Source: Saprospiraceae bacterium (GTDB taxonomy: Bacteria; Bacteroidota; Bacteroidia; Chitinophagales; Saprospiraceae). Taken from it: 64,000 bases of DNA. The notes under the pieces were generated by a model. It saw nothing but the letters and a program-made list of their open reading frames with translations. It had not been told where the DNA came from and ran no database searches. A program made the position numbers and the translations under genes. The DNA lies in contig JAGQWX010000005.1 of the NCBI GenBank assembly GCA_020436935.1, positions 92,951 through 156,950 of the forward strand, in the 5' to 3' direction. This document shows positions 19,474 to 30,100 of this stretch, piece by piece; within the stretch, counting starts at the first letter, position 1; every line of letters starts with the position of its first letter.

Positions 19474-20469
19474 ATGAAAATTCTCATTGTGCACAAAGGC
19501 AAATTGCCCGCTACCTATTATGGGGGAACGGAGAGGGTCGTATGGTATCTGGGGAAAGCCCTCGTTGAAATGGGGCATGAGGTTGAATATCTTACCACTT
19601 CGGGATCAGAAATCCCTTTTTGCAAATGCAGATTTATTGATGAAAACAAACCCATTGAAGATCAAATTGGCAAAGCGTATGATGTTGTGCATTTTCACCA
19701 TGTCCAGGACAACAATGAATATGGTCCTGTGCCGGCGCTCGTCACCATTCATGGCAATGCAGCCCCAGGGGAGCAACTTAGTCTGAATGCAGTATTTGTT
19801 TCTGCAGACCATGCACGTCGCCATGGCGCTGCATCTTTTGTGTACAACGGACTTGGATGGGAAGATTATGAATTGCCCCATCTGGATCTTGACAGAAAGT
19901 ATTTTCATTTTTTGGGAAAAGCTGCATGGCGGGTGAAAAATCTTAGAGGGGCCATTCAGGTCATTCATAAAACCCGTAACGAGAAACTCTACGTTCTGGG
20001 TGGTCACAGGGTGAATTTCAAAATGGGTATGCGCATTACCTTATCCCCGAGGGTGAGATTTTTTGGGATGGTTGGAGGCAAAGAAAAGTCAGCACTGGTC
20101 AATGGTTCAAAGGGCTTGATTTTCCCTGTTAGATGGCACGAACCATTTGGCTTGTCGATCATAGAAAGCCTGTTTTATGGCACACCTGTATTTGGTACTC
20201 CATATGGATCTCTGCCTGAGCTCGTAGGTAATGAATTTGGTTTTCTAAGCAATGATGCTTCTGTTCTTGCTGCTGCTATTTATGATTCAGAAAGCTATAA
20301 TTCCACAGTATGCCACGAGTATGCCAGAGATGTCTATTCCGCAAAACAAATGGCCAGGTCTTATGTGGATCTGTATGAAAAAGTTATTGTTGGGCGACCC
20401 CTGAACCCTTCGATGCCAAAGCTGGAACCTGACCAGTCGACGACATTGCTGGAATGGATAAGCCCTTAG
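19474..20469 (+). CDS. Family 4-like glycosyltransferase
   Basis: GT-B fold glycosyltransferase of 332 residues, cytosolic, without membrane segments. The N-terminal loop GKLPATYYGGTERVVWYLG is typical of group 1/GT4 enzymes, and the C-terminal donor site has the EX7E-type motif in HEPFGLSIIESLFYGTPVF followed by GSLPELV. It transfers a nucleotide-activated sugar to an unknown acceptor. The frame opens at a TTG at 19471; the ATG at 19474 is preferred. It is a lone gene, not in a capsule or LPS cluster, and faces the SusD/SusC operon tail to tail. Its place inside a glycan-degrading region is unexplained. Confidence 0.88.
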   Translation: MKILIVHKGKLPATYYGGTERVVWYLGKALVEMGHEVEYLTTSGSEIPFCKCRFIDENKPIEDQIGKAYDVVHFHHVQDNNEYGPVPALVTIHGNAAPGEQLSLNAVFVSADHARRHGAASFVYNGLGWEDYELPHLDLDRKYFHFLGKAAWRVKNLRGAIQVIHKTRNEKLYVLGGHRVNFKMGMRITLSPRVRFFGMVGGKEKSALVNGSKGLIFPVRWHEPFGLSIIESLFYGTPVFGTPYGSLPELVGNEFGFLSNDASVLAAAIYDSESYNSTVCHEYARDVYSAKQMARSYVDLYEKVIVGRPLNPSMPKLEPDQSTTLLEWISP

Positions 20470-20558
20470 TTTATGCTGAGATAAAGCATTGATAGCATTC
20501 TAGCTTCTATTGAATTCCAATTCAGTCATCACAAGGTGTTGCCTATTCGTTTATGGAT

Positions 20559-20586
20559 AAAAAAAAGGGGCCCTAAAGCCCCTCTT
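20559..20586 (-). terminator. Terminator of the susC1-susD1 operon
   Basis: On the minus strand a GGGGC-rich stem (AGGGGC, short loop, GCCCCT type) is followed by a run of at least six T. On the plus strand this reads as an A-run, GGGGCCC, taaa, GCCCC. It lies 20 bases past the susD1 stop. Confidence 0.8.
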
Positions 20587-20605
20587 TCGTTTTGTTTCGA
20601 AAGTA

Positions 20606-22150
20606 TTACCAACCCGGGTTTTGCTCCAGGTTTGGATTTGAATTTATTTCGTCCTGTGGTATTGGCCACACAAACTTAGCATCATCATAAGGAATTGCAG
20701 TAACTCCATATGGTCCGGTATAAGGAGTTCCCAATACGAAAGCTGAAGCCGGTGGGTTACCGTTTGCAACTTTAGCAGGAATACCGTCAATTGGAGCTAT
20801 ATCGTCTTTCTGCAATCTGTGGATATCAGCCCATCTTCTTCCTTCCATGAGGAATTCGATTCTTCTTTCTTTCAGAATTGCTTTTACGAGATCTGCATCG
20901 CTGCCAAAGCCTGTATAGGCCTGGGTTGTTGGATCAGCCAAAGCTCTGTTTCTTACTGCATTTAAAAGTGCCAGACCATTGGTAGCATCTCCTGTTCTTG
21001 CATATGCTTCAGCCATGTTCAACAAGACCTCTGCATATCTGATAACTGGTGAAGCGTCTGTATAGTTGGTCACATCTTTGTACTTGTTGGTGTATTTTCT
21101 GCTGCCACTTGTACTGGTAAATACCATAGCGAGTGGGTCAGAAGCACTTTCAAACCTTCTCTTGTCGTCTGCCAACCACTCAGGATCTCTCCAGATGATA
21201 GGGCTGATACAAACCAATTCTCTTCTTTTGTACTGTGAAGCCAAAGCTGCGTTTACACCTGGATTGAGGGTAGCTGCCTGAAGCATAGAGAAAATAGATT
21301 CTGTGTTGCTGTAAGAACTTACGAATACAGTGCCAGGATGAGCAGTTAATGTATACTTGCCATCCAATTTTTTGCCTTCTTCGATCACTTTAGCCCAGTT
21401 TCTCATGTGAAGATAAACTCTTGTTTTGAAGGCAATCGCAGCATTTTTACTGGCGTAAGTCAAACTTGTGCTTGTGATTTTTGCTTCAGCTTCGTTTAGG
21501 TCAGCCAATACTTTTGCATAAACTTCAGCAACAGTATTTCTTGGCTTAGTTACCTCGTTGTTGATCTCATCTTGCGTGTCAACACCAACTTCTCTGTATG
21601 GAATACCTGTATGAGACGCGTTCGCAGTATGCTGATAAGGTCTTGCGAAGTGAATAGCAAGTTCAAAGTGAGTGATGGCTCTCAAGAACTTGGCCTGACC
21701 AATGTAGTTGTCACCAACAGCAGAAGTTATGATTCCATTGTCAACTGCTTTGGTTACTCCTTCGATAACAAGGTTACATCTGTTGATCAATCTGTAACCA
21801 TCGATCCAGTAGTAAACATTGTTTGCAGTAGTTGGATCGTATGTTGCTGTATAAGTCAGCTGGTAGAATGTTGCATTGTTTACCACATCCTCTCCTCGGT
21901 TATCGCCTTGTTGAACGAATGCAGCTCCCCAAACATAACCTCTACCACCGTTTGCTGCGCCAGAGTTGTAAGTACCAATTGCTGCTGCGTTGTACATACC
22001 ATTGATGGTAGATTGGATAAGTGCAGGAGTAGTAAATGACGCGTCAACAGAAATGTTGTTGATCGGCTGCAGGTCCAGAATATCCTCTTCCGAACAGGCG
22101 GCTACCATCATTACGATGAAACCGTAAAAAATATATTTTAATTTATTCAT
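20606..22150 (-). CDS. SusD/RagB outer-membrane glycan-binding lipoprotein (pair 1)
   Basis: Surface lipoprotein of 514 residues. The signal ends in a lipobox with Cys19 (MMVAACSEED). The body is the helical TPR-like SusD fold, with the usual FLRAITHFELAIHF, the RYAEVLLNMAEAYAR helix and the C-terminal signature ERRIEFLMEGRRWADIHRL. SusD lids close over SusC channels and capture oligosaccharides. It follows susC1 by 27 bases and is the last gene before a strong terminator. The pair has no enzyme or regulator in its own transcript, so its substrate cannot be read from the operon. Flanking genes suggest plant or algal hemicellulose. Confidence 0.95.
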   Translation of the reverse strand: MNKLKYIFYGFIVMMVAACSEEDILDLQPINNISVDASFTTPALIQSTINGMYNAAAIGTYNSGAANGGRGYVWGAAFVQQGDNRGEDVVNNATFYQLTYTATYDPTTANNVYYWIDGYRLINRCNLVIEGVTKAVDNGIITSAVGDNYIGQAKFLRAITHFELAIHFARPYQHTANASHTGIPYREVGVDTQDEINNEVTKPRNTVAEVYAKVLADLNEAEAKITSTSLTYASKNAAIAFKTRVYLHMRNWAKVIEEGKKLDGKYTLTAHPGTVFVSSYSNTESIFSMLQAATLNPGVNAALASQYKRRELVCISPIIWRDPEWLADDKRRFESASDPLAMVFTSTSGSRKYTNKYKDVTNYTDASPVIRYAEVLLNMAEAYARTGDATNGLALLNAVRNRALADPTTQAYTGFGSDADLVKAILKERRIEFLMEGRRWADIHRLQKDDIAPIDGIPAKVANGNPPASAFVLGTPYTGPYGVTAIPYDDAKFVWPIPQDEINSNPNLEQNPGW

Positions 22151-22177
22151 TGCTTTAAATTGTATGCGTGACTGAAA

Positions 22178-25100
22178 TTAGAAATTAAGATTTAAACCAA
22201 AGGTCATCAATTTTGATCTTGGAGTACCGTTGAGGTCAACACCTGTGCTTTCCATTTCCGGGTTAAGACCTTTGTACTGAGTGATGATGATTTGGTTTTG
22301 AGCCATAGCATAAATTCTCAAACTTGAGATATTGATTCTGCTTGTGAGTGATTTTGGAAGAGTGTAACCCAATGAAACGTTGTCAAAGCTTACGAAATCA
22401 CCATTCTCTACAAATCTGGTTGTAGCAGCTGATGTTAGGTTAACAAATGTATTTGACTCTGCCCATAGTTTCGGTGTAATTCCATCTCCTGGATTTTCAG
22501 CGCTCTGCCATCTTCCAAGAATTTCAGTGCTGTTGTTGTTAAGGTTCATGGTCACAAGGTCTCTTCTTGTAGCGTTGAATATTTTGTTGCCACCGCTGAA
22601 TCTCACCATAGCGCTCAAATCGAAGTTCATGAAGTCGAGTCTGGTATTAACACCACCATAGTATTTAGGTAAAGTATTACCAAGAATTACTCTGTCGGTT
22701 GTTGTACTTAAGCTTGAAGCTTCGCCTCTGACTCCAGGATTAGCTGGGTCAAATATGTAGTAACGGCTGTTGGTGATTTCACCTTCAACCAATGTTGTTC
22801 CGTCGCCTTTATAGTATACAGGGTTACCATTTGCAGGATTCACACCCCAATATTTAAATCCATAAAGTGAATTCATTGATTCGCCTTCTCTCAAAATGGT
22901 GTTGGTACCGATGATATCAGCTCCACCATTTGGCAAAGAAACAATCTTGTTGCTCATAAATGTGACGTTGGCACCAACATTCCATCTCAATTTACTATCA
23001 TCAATGATGTTGTAGCTTGCGCTCAATTCATAACCCTGGTTCAAAGATTTACCAATGTTTTTGTTGATTCTGTTGAAAGGCACACCAAGTGAAGGCGCAA
23101 CCGGTTCTTCGAATACAAGGTTGTCGATGTCGTTTTTAAACCAGTCGAAAGTAACTCTGATTTTGTCGCCCATTAAGGCAAGGTCGATACCAAAGTCAGT
23201 TTTCTTTGAAGTTTCCCAAGTCAACTGGTCGTTACCAAACTGGTTGAAAGCCAAACCATTGAGTGAACCGTAAGGAGAGGCAATAGCCAAACCAAGGTAT
23301 GGATAAGTACCAATTTCTGTATTACCAACAGCTGAGTAAGAGTATCTGAATTTCAATTCAGAAAGTACATCTTTCATATCGGACATAAACGATTCGTTGG
23401 AAAGGTTCCATCCAAATGAGTAACCAAGGAAGTTGTTCCATCTTTGATCAGGTGAAAGCTTTGAAATACCATCACGTCTGAAAGAAACCTGACCAAAATA
23501 TCTTTGTGCATAGTTGTAGTTCAAACGTCCAAGGAATGAAATCAAACCAACTTCAGTGGCACCACCACCTGATTGTTGAGTTTCATAAGCATTCGAAACC
23601 AATACCTGATTGTAGAATCTGTCCAAAAGACCTGTACCAACAGCAATGAAGTTTTCATTTCTTTCTTTTTGGTATTCAGAACCTACTGTAAATCCTAAAC
23701 TATGATTTTTTGCGAAAACCTTATTGTAATTAAGAATGTTCTGGATGTTCCATCTGAACAAATCGTCATTTCTGTTTTGAAGTCTACCGGCAGAACCAGC
23801 TCCATCACCGTGAACAGGGTCATAGAAAAGGAAACCATTGGTTGTCGGGTTGTCAATGCTTGCCTGGAAACGGTAATTCAAGCCATCGATGATATCTACA
23901 CTTGCGAATGCGTTTCCAAGAACCCTTTTGATGGTAGACTGGAATTTGTTGTTTGCAAGTACATAAGCAATGTTTGAAATGTTGTCTCCAACAGGGTTGG
24001 TATTGTCCCATTGTCCAACGTTGGCATTGTTGGCGCTTATGTTGTATCCTGTTGGATGGTCAGGATTCAAAACTGGAGTGTTTGGCAATTGCCTGGTTGC
24101 ATTAAATACGTTACCTGACAAAGAGTTGGTACCAGTATTCAGACCATCATATGCTGTTTGTGTGTAAGTAATGCCTCCACCCACAGACAACCACTTGAAG
24201 ATTTTGTGTTCCAGGTTGGATTTTAGGTTGAAACGTTCCATTGAGTTTGCCTTCGCAATACTGTTCTGATAAGTATAACCGCCAGAAATGTAGTAAGTGG
24301 TATTGTCGCTACCACCACTGATAGAAATGCCTTGATCGTGCTGTAAAGCATTGTAATTGAGTACTTCAGCCTGCCAGTCAGTATCATATTCAGAACCCAC
24401 AGCCCATGCTGCCTGACCTCTGTTGGTTCTTTTCTCGTTTGAGATTGCAAGAAAGTCCGCAGTCTTCAGCAAATCAAAAGTTTTGATTGGACTTGCTATA
24501 CCAAAGGTTGAATTGAAGGAAACTTTAGCACTTCCTTTTTTACCCTTTTTGGTAGTAATGAGGATAACACCATTCGCTGCTCTTGAACCGTAAATGGCCG
24601 TTGCAGCACCGTCCTTAAGGATCTCGTAAGACTCGATGTCAGCTGGGTTGATATCACCAAGACCACTTGCAGAAGCATATCCTCCAAGGTCACCGGTATA
24701 AATAGGAATACCATCAACAACAACTAGTGGAAAAGTACCTGAATTCACAGAGGCAATACCTCTGATCCTGATTCTTGGTCCTTCACCAACAATACCTGTT
24801 TGTTGCGTGATTTGAACACCAGGAGCACGACCAGCGAGCTGAGTTGCAAAGTTGGGTGTCATGATGCCGGCAATGGATGACCCATCAACCTTAGAAATTG
24901 AAGAAGTGATGTCACTTTTTCTTTGAACACCATAACCTATCACCACAACTTCATCCAGCAATTCGCCGGCATCTAGAGATGCATCAACATAGTTGTTCGC
25001 TCCAATGGCTACTTCCATAGTTTTGTAACCAGTATAGCTAATGGTAAGTTTCTCGGTAGCACTGGGTACTTCCAGTGTAAACATACCTTCTAAGTCTGTC

Positions 25101-25255
25101 ACAGTACCAATCAATTGGTCCCCCACAACAGAAACATTGGCACCAATAAGTGCCTCGCCTTGCCTGTCAGTCACCTTACCGGTAACAGTTTTTTGCGCCA
25201 GTGCGTAGCCTGACAGAAACAAAGCCAACAGAATTGTAAAAAACTGTTTCAACAT
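22178..25255 (-). CDS. SusC/RagA TonB-dependent transporter (pair 1)
   Basis: Outer-membrane importer of 1025 residues. Signal peptide about 1-20 (LSGYALAQ), then a carboxypeptidase-like domain (KTVTGKVTDRQGEALIGANV), a TonB-box-like LDEVVVIGYG, the plug (SYEILKDGAAT, AIYGSRAANGVILITTKKG) and a 22-strand barrel ending in aromatic LMTFGLNLNF. These are all standard SusC features. It imports oligosaccharides with its SusD partner using TonB energy. The frame reaches a TTG at 25261; the ATG at 25255 is chosen because the signal peptide begins there. It is divergent from csbD and from the formylglycine enzyme-regulator operon, about 0.8 kb away, and could be co-regulated by that regulator. Confidence 0.96.
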   Translation of the reverse strand: MLKQFFTILLALFLSGYALAQKTVTGKVTDRQGEALIGANVSVVGDQLIGTVTDLEGMFTLEVPSATEKLTISYTGYKTMEVAIGANNYVDASLDAGELLDEVVVIGYGVQRKSDITSSISKVDGSSIAGIMTPNFATQLAGRAPGVQITQQTGIVGEGPRIRIRGIASVNSGTFPLVVVDGIPIYTGDLGGYASASGLGDINPADIESYEILKDGAATAIYGSRAANGVILITTKKGKKGSAKVSFNSTFGIASPIKTFDLLKTADFLAISNEKRTNRGQAAWAVGSEYDTDWQAEVLNYNALQHDQGISISGGSDNTTYYISGGYTYQNSIAKANSMERFNLKSNLEHKIFKWLSVGGGITYTQTAYDGLNTGTNSLSGNVFNATRQLPNTPVLNPDHPTGYNISANNANVGQWDNTNPVGDNISNIAYVLANNKFQSTIKRVLGNAFASVDIIDGLNYRFQASIDNPTTNGFLFYDPVHGDGAGSAGRLQNRNDDLFRWNIQNILNYNKVFAKNHSLGFTVGSEYQKERNENFIAVGTGLLDRFYNQVLVSNAYETQQSGGGATEVGLISFLGRLNYNYAQRYFGQVSFRRDGISKLSPDQRWNNFLGYSFGWNLSNESFMSDMKDVLSELKFRYSYSAVGNTEIGTYPYLGLAIASPYGSLNGLAFNQFGNDQLTWETSKKTDFGIDLALMGDKIRVTFDWFKNDIDNLVFEEPVAPSLGVPFNRINKNIGKSLNQGYELSASYNIIDDSKLRWNVGANVTFMSNKIVSLPNGGADIIGTNTILREGESMNSLYGFKYWGVNPANGNPVYYKGDGTTLVEGEITNSRYYIFDPANPGVRGEASSLSTTTDRVILGNTLPKYYGGVNTRLDFMNFDLSAMVRFSGGNKIFNATRRDLVTMNLNNNSTEILGRWQSAENPGDGITPKLWAESNTFVNLTSAATTRFVENGDFVSFDNVSLGYTLPKSLTSRINISSLRIYAMAQNQIIITQYKGLNPEMESTGVDLNGTPRSKLMTFGLNLNF

Positions 25256-25682
25256 ACACAATTTATTTAGTTAGTTATAAAATAAATACTAAAAAGTAAG
25301 AAATGCGGCCAGTGGAAATTTGAATCTGATTTTTTGGGTTGGCTTCAGGCTAATCAGGTGGTGAGGTATTGTATAGTGCTACTAAATGAGGATGGTGTTC
25401 ACCTTTTACAGGCACCCAGCTTTCTGACTGCAAATTAATTAGATTGACCATCAACAATTCATTTGGTATGATAGCTAAACGTTAAAAATGTTCACTTAGC
25501 TGCGCCAAAATTAAAGATTTTATAACATTTTTGATACGTCCAGTTATTTTTTAGAAATTTTATTTTTTGGCGCAAACATATTATATTTGTTATGATATAT
25601 ATGTAATTGATTAATAATAAAAAAGGGGATGTAACACTGTTACATCCCCTTTAGCAAGAAGAATTGAAAATTTAAAAGATAC
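25256..25682. other. Intergenic region upstream of susC1
   Basis: AT-rich gap of about 430 bases. On the minus strand it contains two exact TAnnTTTG boxes, TAATTTTG at 25513-25506 and TATGTTTG at 25580-25573, which would give a long susC1 leader of roughly 240-310 bases. A minus-strand terminator for csbD lies at the right end. No protein or RNA gene was recognised, and the TGAACC repeats seen before susC2 are absent. Confidence 0.4.
25617..25652 (-). terminator. Rho-independent terminator of csbD
   Basis: Perfect 11-bp stem GGGGATGTAAC / GTTACATCCCC with a 3-base loop (25625-25649), flanked by T-runs on both strands, the longer one on the minus strand. It lies about 30 bases past the CsbD stop. 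Confidence 0.85.
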
Positions 25683-25874
25683 TTATGCGTTATCTATAAA
25701 ATCTGTGATTTCATCTTTTGATTTACCTACTTTTTTCTGAATTCGGCCCAAAAGTTCATCTTCTGCTCCTTCTTCATACATCAGATCATCATCAGTAAGG
25801 TCACCGTATTCTTTCTTCAGTTTTCCTTTAATGATGTTCCAGTTTCCTCTTATTTTATCTGTTGTGGCACTCAT
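25683..25874 (-). CDS. CsbD family stress protein
   Basis: Protein of 63 residues, highly charged and predicted helical. It matches the CsbD family over its whole length: [20 protein letters not shown], then [20 protein letters not shown]. CsbD proteins are induced by general stress in many bacteria, but their molecular job is not known. It is a one-gene unit with its own terminator. It sits between the two parts of the glycan region, apparently unrelated to them. Confidence 0.95.
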   Translation of the reverse strand: MSATTDKIRGNWNIIKGKLKKEYGDLTDDDLMYEEGAEDELLGRIQKKVGKSKDEITDFIDNA

Positions 25875-26071
25875 AATTAAAAATTTTGTTTGAGTTAATA
25901 AATACTTTTTACGTACTTATAAGGTTTACCTCTTTTGTATTGTTTGATGTTTGTTGTATTTAAAATCATATCATCTTTGTTATTTGTTTTGAATATTGTC
26001 CCGCAATCCGAAAGAAGTTTATTGTTTTGTAAGCTCAAATCGATAATTTTAAATTTTGTAAAACATAGCTT

Positions 26072-27088
26072 ATGTTAAATAAAATAGTTCTGCTTGCCAT
26101 ATTTATTCCCGGTTTGCTGTCTTCATGTAAAGAGGACAAAGAAGTTTTTACGGCGGAACACAAGGAAGGTATGATTCTGATACCTTCAGGCACACTTCAC
26201 ATGGGGGGAGACAACGCCCAGGCAGATCAAAATGAATATCCTAAACACGACGTGGAAATCAAATCTTTCTGGATGGATGAGACTGAAGTAACCAACGCCC
26301 AGTTTAAAGCATTTGTGGACGCAACCTCATATGTTACTGTTGCTGAAAGACCCATCGACTGGGAAGAAATGAAAAAGCAGCTTCCTCCAGATACACCGAA
26401 GCCGGCAGACAGCTTGCTCGCTCCCGGCGCTTTGGTTTTTTCTCCAACTACCGGTCCTGTACCGCTTGATAATCCACAACTGTGGTGGCAATGGACCTTA
26501 GGCGCTGATTGGAAGCATCCGCTGGGGCCCGAAAGTAATATAGAGAACATCATGGATCATCCTGTGGTGCATATTGCCTGGGAAGATGCAGACGCATATT
26601 GTAAGTGGGCAGGTAAAAGACTGCCTACAGAAGCCGAATGGGAGTGGGCAGCAAGGGGAGGTAAAGAAAATGTGATTTATCCGTGGGGCGATAATGAATT
26701 GTCAGAGGCTAAGGCTAACTTTTATCAGGGGGTTTTCCCTTTTGAAAATACAGAAAAGGATGGCTTTGCAGGTACAGCCCCTGTAAAATCTTTTGACCCA
26801 AACGGATATGGCTTGTACGATATGGCAGGAAATGTATGGGAATGGTGTCAGGATTGGTACGATGTGAGTTATTACAGTAAAAGCCAGGCAGAAAAGGCAA
26901 ACAACGCAGGACCCGAAAAAGCATTTAACCCTTTAATGCCCTATCAGGAGGAAAAAGTGATCAGAGGTGGGTCTTTTTTGTGTAACGAAGACTATTGCAG
27001 TGGTTATAGGAATGCAAGAAGAATGGGCTCAACAATAGATACAGGATTAAATCATACCGGATTCAGGTGTGTTAAGGACGTCAAATAG
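26072..27088 (+). CDS. Formylglycine-generating enzyme, predicted lipoprotein
   Basis: FGE-sulfatase family protein of 338 residues. It converts the active-site cysteine of S1 sulfatases to formylglycine using oxygen. Both catalytic cysteines of true FGE are present, Cys304 and Cys309 in SFLCNEDYCSGYR, matching the CxxxxC pair of human SUMF1; many non-enzymatic relatives such as GldK-type proteins lack them. The fold motifs MILIPSGTLHMGG, RLPTEAEWEWAARGG and DMAGNVWEWCQDWY are present. The N-terminus ends in a lipobox (GLLSSCKED, Cys19), so it should be exported and lipid-anchored. It lies 12 bases before the hybrid sensor gene and is probably co-transcribed with it. Its likely clients are the two sulfatase genes at 38.2 and 40.2 kb. 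Sure of family; location is predicted. Confidence 0.93.
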   Translation: MLNKIVLLAIFIPGLLSSCKEDKEVFTAEHKEGMILIPSGTLHMGGDNAQADQNEYPKHDVEIKSFWMDETEVTNAQFKAFVDATSYVTVAERPIDWEEMKKQLPPDTPKPADSLLAPGALVFSPTTGPVPLDNPQLWWQWTLGADWKHPLGPESNIENIMDHPVVHIAWEDADAYCKWAGKRLPTEAEWEWAARGGKENVIYPWGDNELSEAKANFYQGVFPFENTEKDGFAGTAPVKSFDPNGYGLYDMAGNVWEWCQDWYDVSYYSKSQAEKANNAGPEKAFNPLMPYQEEKVIRGGSFLCNEDYCSGYRNARRMGSTIDTGLNHTGFRCVKDVK

Positions 27089-27100
27089 GAAATCTTAGCC

Positions 27101-30100
27101 ATGTTGAAATTCAAATTCATAATACTGCTGGGGTTAATTTGTGGTTTTGTCAATGGACAGAGCTTTGACAGGGTATTTCTGGGTGATGAAACTGAATTCA
27201 ATTTTGTTTATGACATAGAGCAGGATGACAAATCATATATATGGCTGGCCACCGAAGAAGGTGTATTGAGATTTAATGCACATTCTTCGCGACTTTACAA
27301 TGAGTATGATGGATTGCCGCCCAATTTTGCCAACAGGATATCCTGCGTTTTTATGGACTCCAAACGCAGAATTTGGGCTTGTGCTGACAACAAATTGGCC
27401 TATTATGATGAGTTAAAAGATGGTTTTGTACAAATTAAGGTATCTGACGATTATCAGTTTAGTCTGATATATGACATTTCAGAATTGAAGGATCGACTCA
27501 TCCTTGCCACATTCACAGGGGTGTGGAGCATTGCATTTGATGACAACAATAAGCCAATAAAAATAGATCATTTCCTTGAGGAGGTAGCTGTGCAGCATGC
27601 CTCGGCGCTTGACAATGAAGTTTATTTAGGAAGTTCTACCGGAAGCTATTTGCTGAGAGAAAACACCACAGATCCGGTAAAAATTTTGGAGGATGTATTT
27701 ATTTCTTCTGCATGCAAATACAATGATGGTGTCTTGTTGGGCAGCATGTCAAAAGGTTTGTTTTACAGAGACAATTCGGGTAATTCAAAACAAGTCGTTC
27801 AGATCAATTTTCCAGTAAGTGATATCGTATTTGATGAAGAAGGAAAGCTGTTTTATATTGCTACTGATGGCGACGGTTTGTACATCCTGGATCAGCAATT
27901 GAAAATAATAAAACACCATCTTTTTGATGCCAATCAACCAAAGTCTCTGACCAGCAATGGACTTTACGATTTGCTGATTGACCGTCAAAGAATACTTTGG
28001 ATCGCCAGTTATGGTGGGGGAATCATGAAATTGAGTGTTGATGAGGAACTATTCACTACTGAACTCCACATCCCCAATTCTTACAACTGTATTGCCAACA
28101 GCTTCACAAGGTCAATTCTGCAAACCAATGAAGGCAACATTTGGTATGGACACAAGGAAGGTATCAGTATTTACTATCCTGCTTCAAATACATGGAAGCA
28201 CATACCTTATTTAAACAGGAACGGTTCGAGCAAAAACATCGTGATGTCACTATTTGAAGACGGGGAATTCATATGGGCTGGCACCTATGGAGAAGGGACC
28301 TTCAGGATTTCAAAAAGGAATCTGGTTTCTGAAACCATCAAGGATGTTTTTGGATGGAAAGAGCCTTTGCCTTTAGATAAAGTATATGCTGTACTGAAAG
28401 ACAGGTCAGGAAATCTTTGGCTGGGGGGCATAGGATCACCACTGATCAAAATCAGCACTGAAGGAGAAATAAAAACCATTGGTGTTGGGCTTATCAGAGA
28501 AATCAAAGAAGATGCAAATGGAGATATTTGGGTAGCGGGAAGGCAAGGTGTCTTAAAGTTGGAAAATGACAAGCCAAGAATATTGTCTGCTATTACGATC
28601 AACAACGGTGAATTTGACTTCTCGACCGTCAATTGTGTGGTACTTGAAGAACCCTCTGTGGTTTGGATTGGAACCAATGGTGACGGGCTCATTCGTTTTG
28701 AATTGCGCGACAGCACCTACGAAGTGATCAACAAGGGGAATGGATTTCCTTCGGATATTGTGCAGGGTGTGGTTTTTGATGGAAATACCAAGTGGGTATC
28801 TACATCAAATGGGCTGGTTGCCCTTGACTACGAATCTAAGGGAAAGTATAAGCTTAAAATTTACAATCAGGGGGATGGCATGGTTTCGGCTTCATTCAAC
28901 TACGGCAGTTATGCCAGACTTCGAGATGGAAGACTGGCTTTTGGCAGTACAGAAGGGGTGGTCATTTTTGTTCCCGAGCAAATCAAATCTGATCAATTCA
29001 AGCCCATTTTTGTATTCGAACAACTCAACTATTTCACCAACCAGGAAAGTGTAAAGGTGCCGCTTCTACGCGATGGTGATCAGCAAGTAAGCTTGAAATA
29101 CAATCAGAACGACATAACCCTTGTTTTCAGTGGGGTGGATCACAAATCTCCCAATAAGATTCGGTACAGTTGGCGGATCGAAGGCGATTCCAGGCAGTGG
29201 AGCACTCCCCAAACAGAAAATGAAATTAACCTCGTCAATCTCAATCCTGGCACATACAAATTCATGGTGAAAGCCATTGGAAGAAATGACGTAGAAAGTG
29301 ATGTCAAATCGATCACAATTGTCATCAGCCCGCCTTGGTGGAAGTCCAATCTGGCTTATTTTATTTACGCTTTGGTTCTAGCGGCTTCAATTGTGGGAGC
29401 CTATCTTATAGCAAGGACATTTTTGAGACAAAAGAATGCGAGTGAACAAATCTCCTTTTTCAACAACATCACCCACGAACTGAAAACGCCACTAACCATT
29501 TTACTGACCAAACTCAGCAATGAATCTGACCAGCAATCTGCGACCGGAGAAATCAGAAGTACCGTCAATAGACTGAATGGCTTGTTTGATCAATTGCTCA
29601 ATTTTAACAAGGTAAATTCTGATTATTACCAGAACCAAAAGATTTCCGAAATCAATCTCAAGGAACAACTTGAGTTGATATTGGGCAGTTTCAGGGAAAT
29701 GATTGCCAGAAAGGAAGTGAGCGTAGTGGTGGACAATAATTGGCCGGAACCCAATTTTTACTACAAAAAGGATTCCTTTGACAAGATCATTTTCAACCTT
29801 TTTTCCAATGCATTGAAGTATTCAAAAAATGGTGGTAAGATTGATTTGCAGTTGAGGAGAGAATCTGATGGCAGCCTTAAAATTGTCGTGACCGATAATG
29901 GTATTGGCATTCCCAAAGAACAACAAAAAGACATTCTTAAAAGATATTTCCGGGCCAGAAATGCCGTGAATAGCCAGCTGCCCGGAACAGGACTTGGGCT
30001 GATGATCGTAAAAAGTTTGCTGGACAATGATCATGGAAAAATAGCATTTGTAAGTGAAGAAGGAATGGGCACTACATTTACCGTGATTATGCGCAATTTC

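Noticed and set aside
26072..27088. GldK-like gliding/T9SS lipoprotein instead of a formylglycine enzyme
   Set aside because: GldK-type proteins share the fold and the lipobox but lack the catalytic cysteine pair that is present here (Cys304/Cys309), and the sulfatases in the same locus support the enzyme call.
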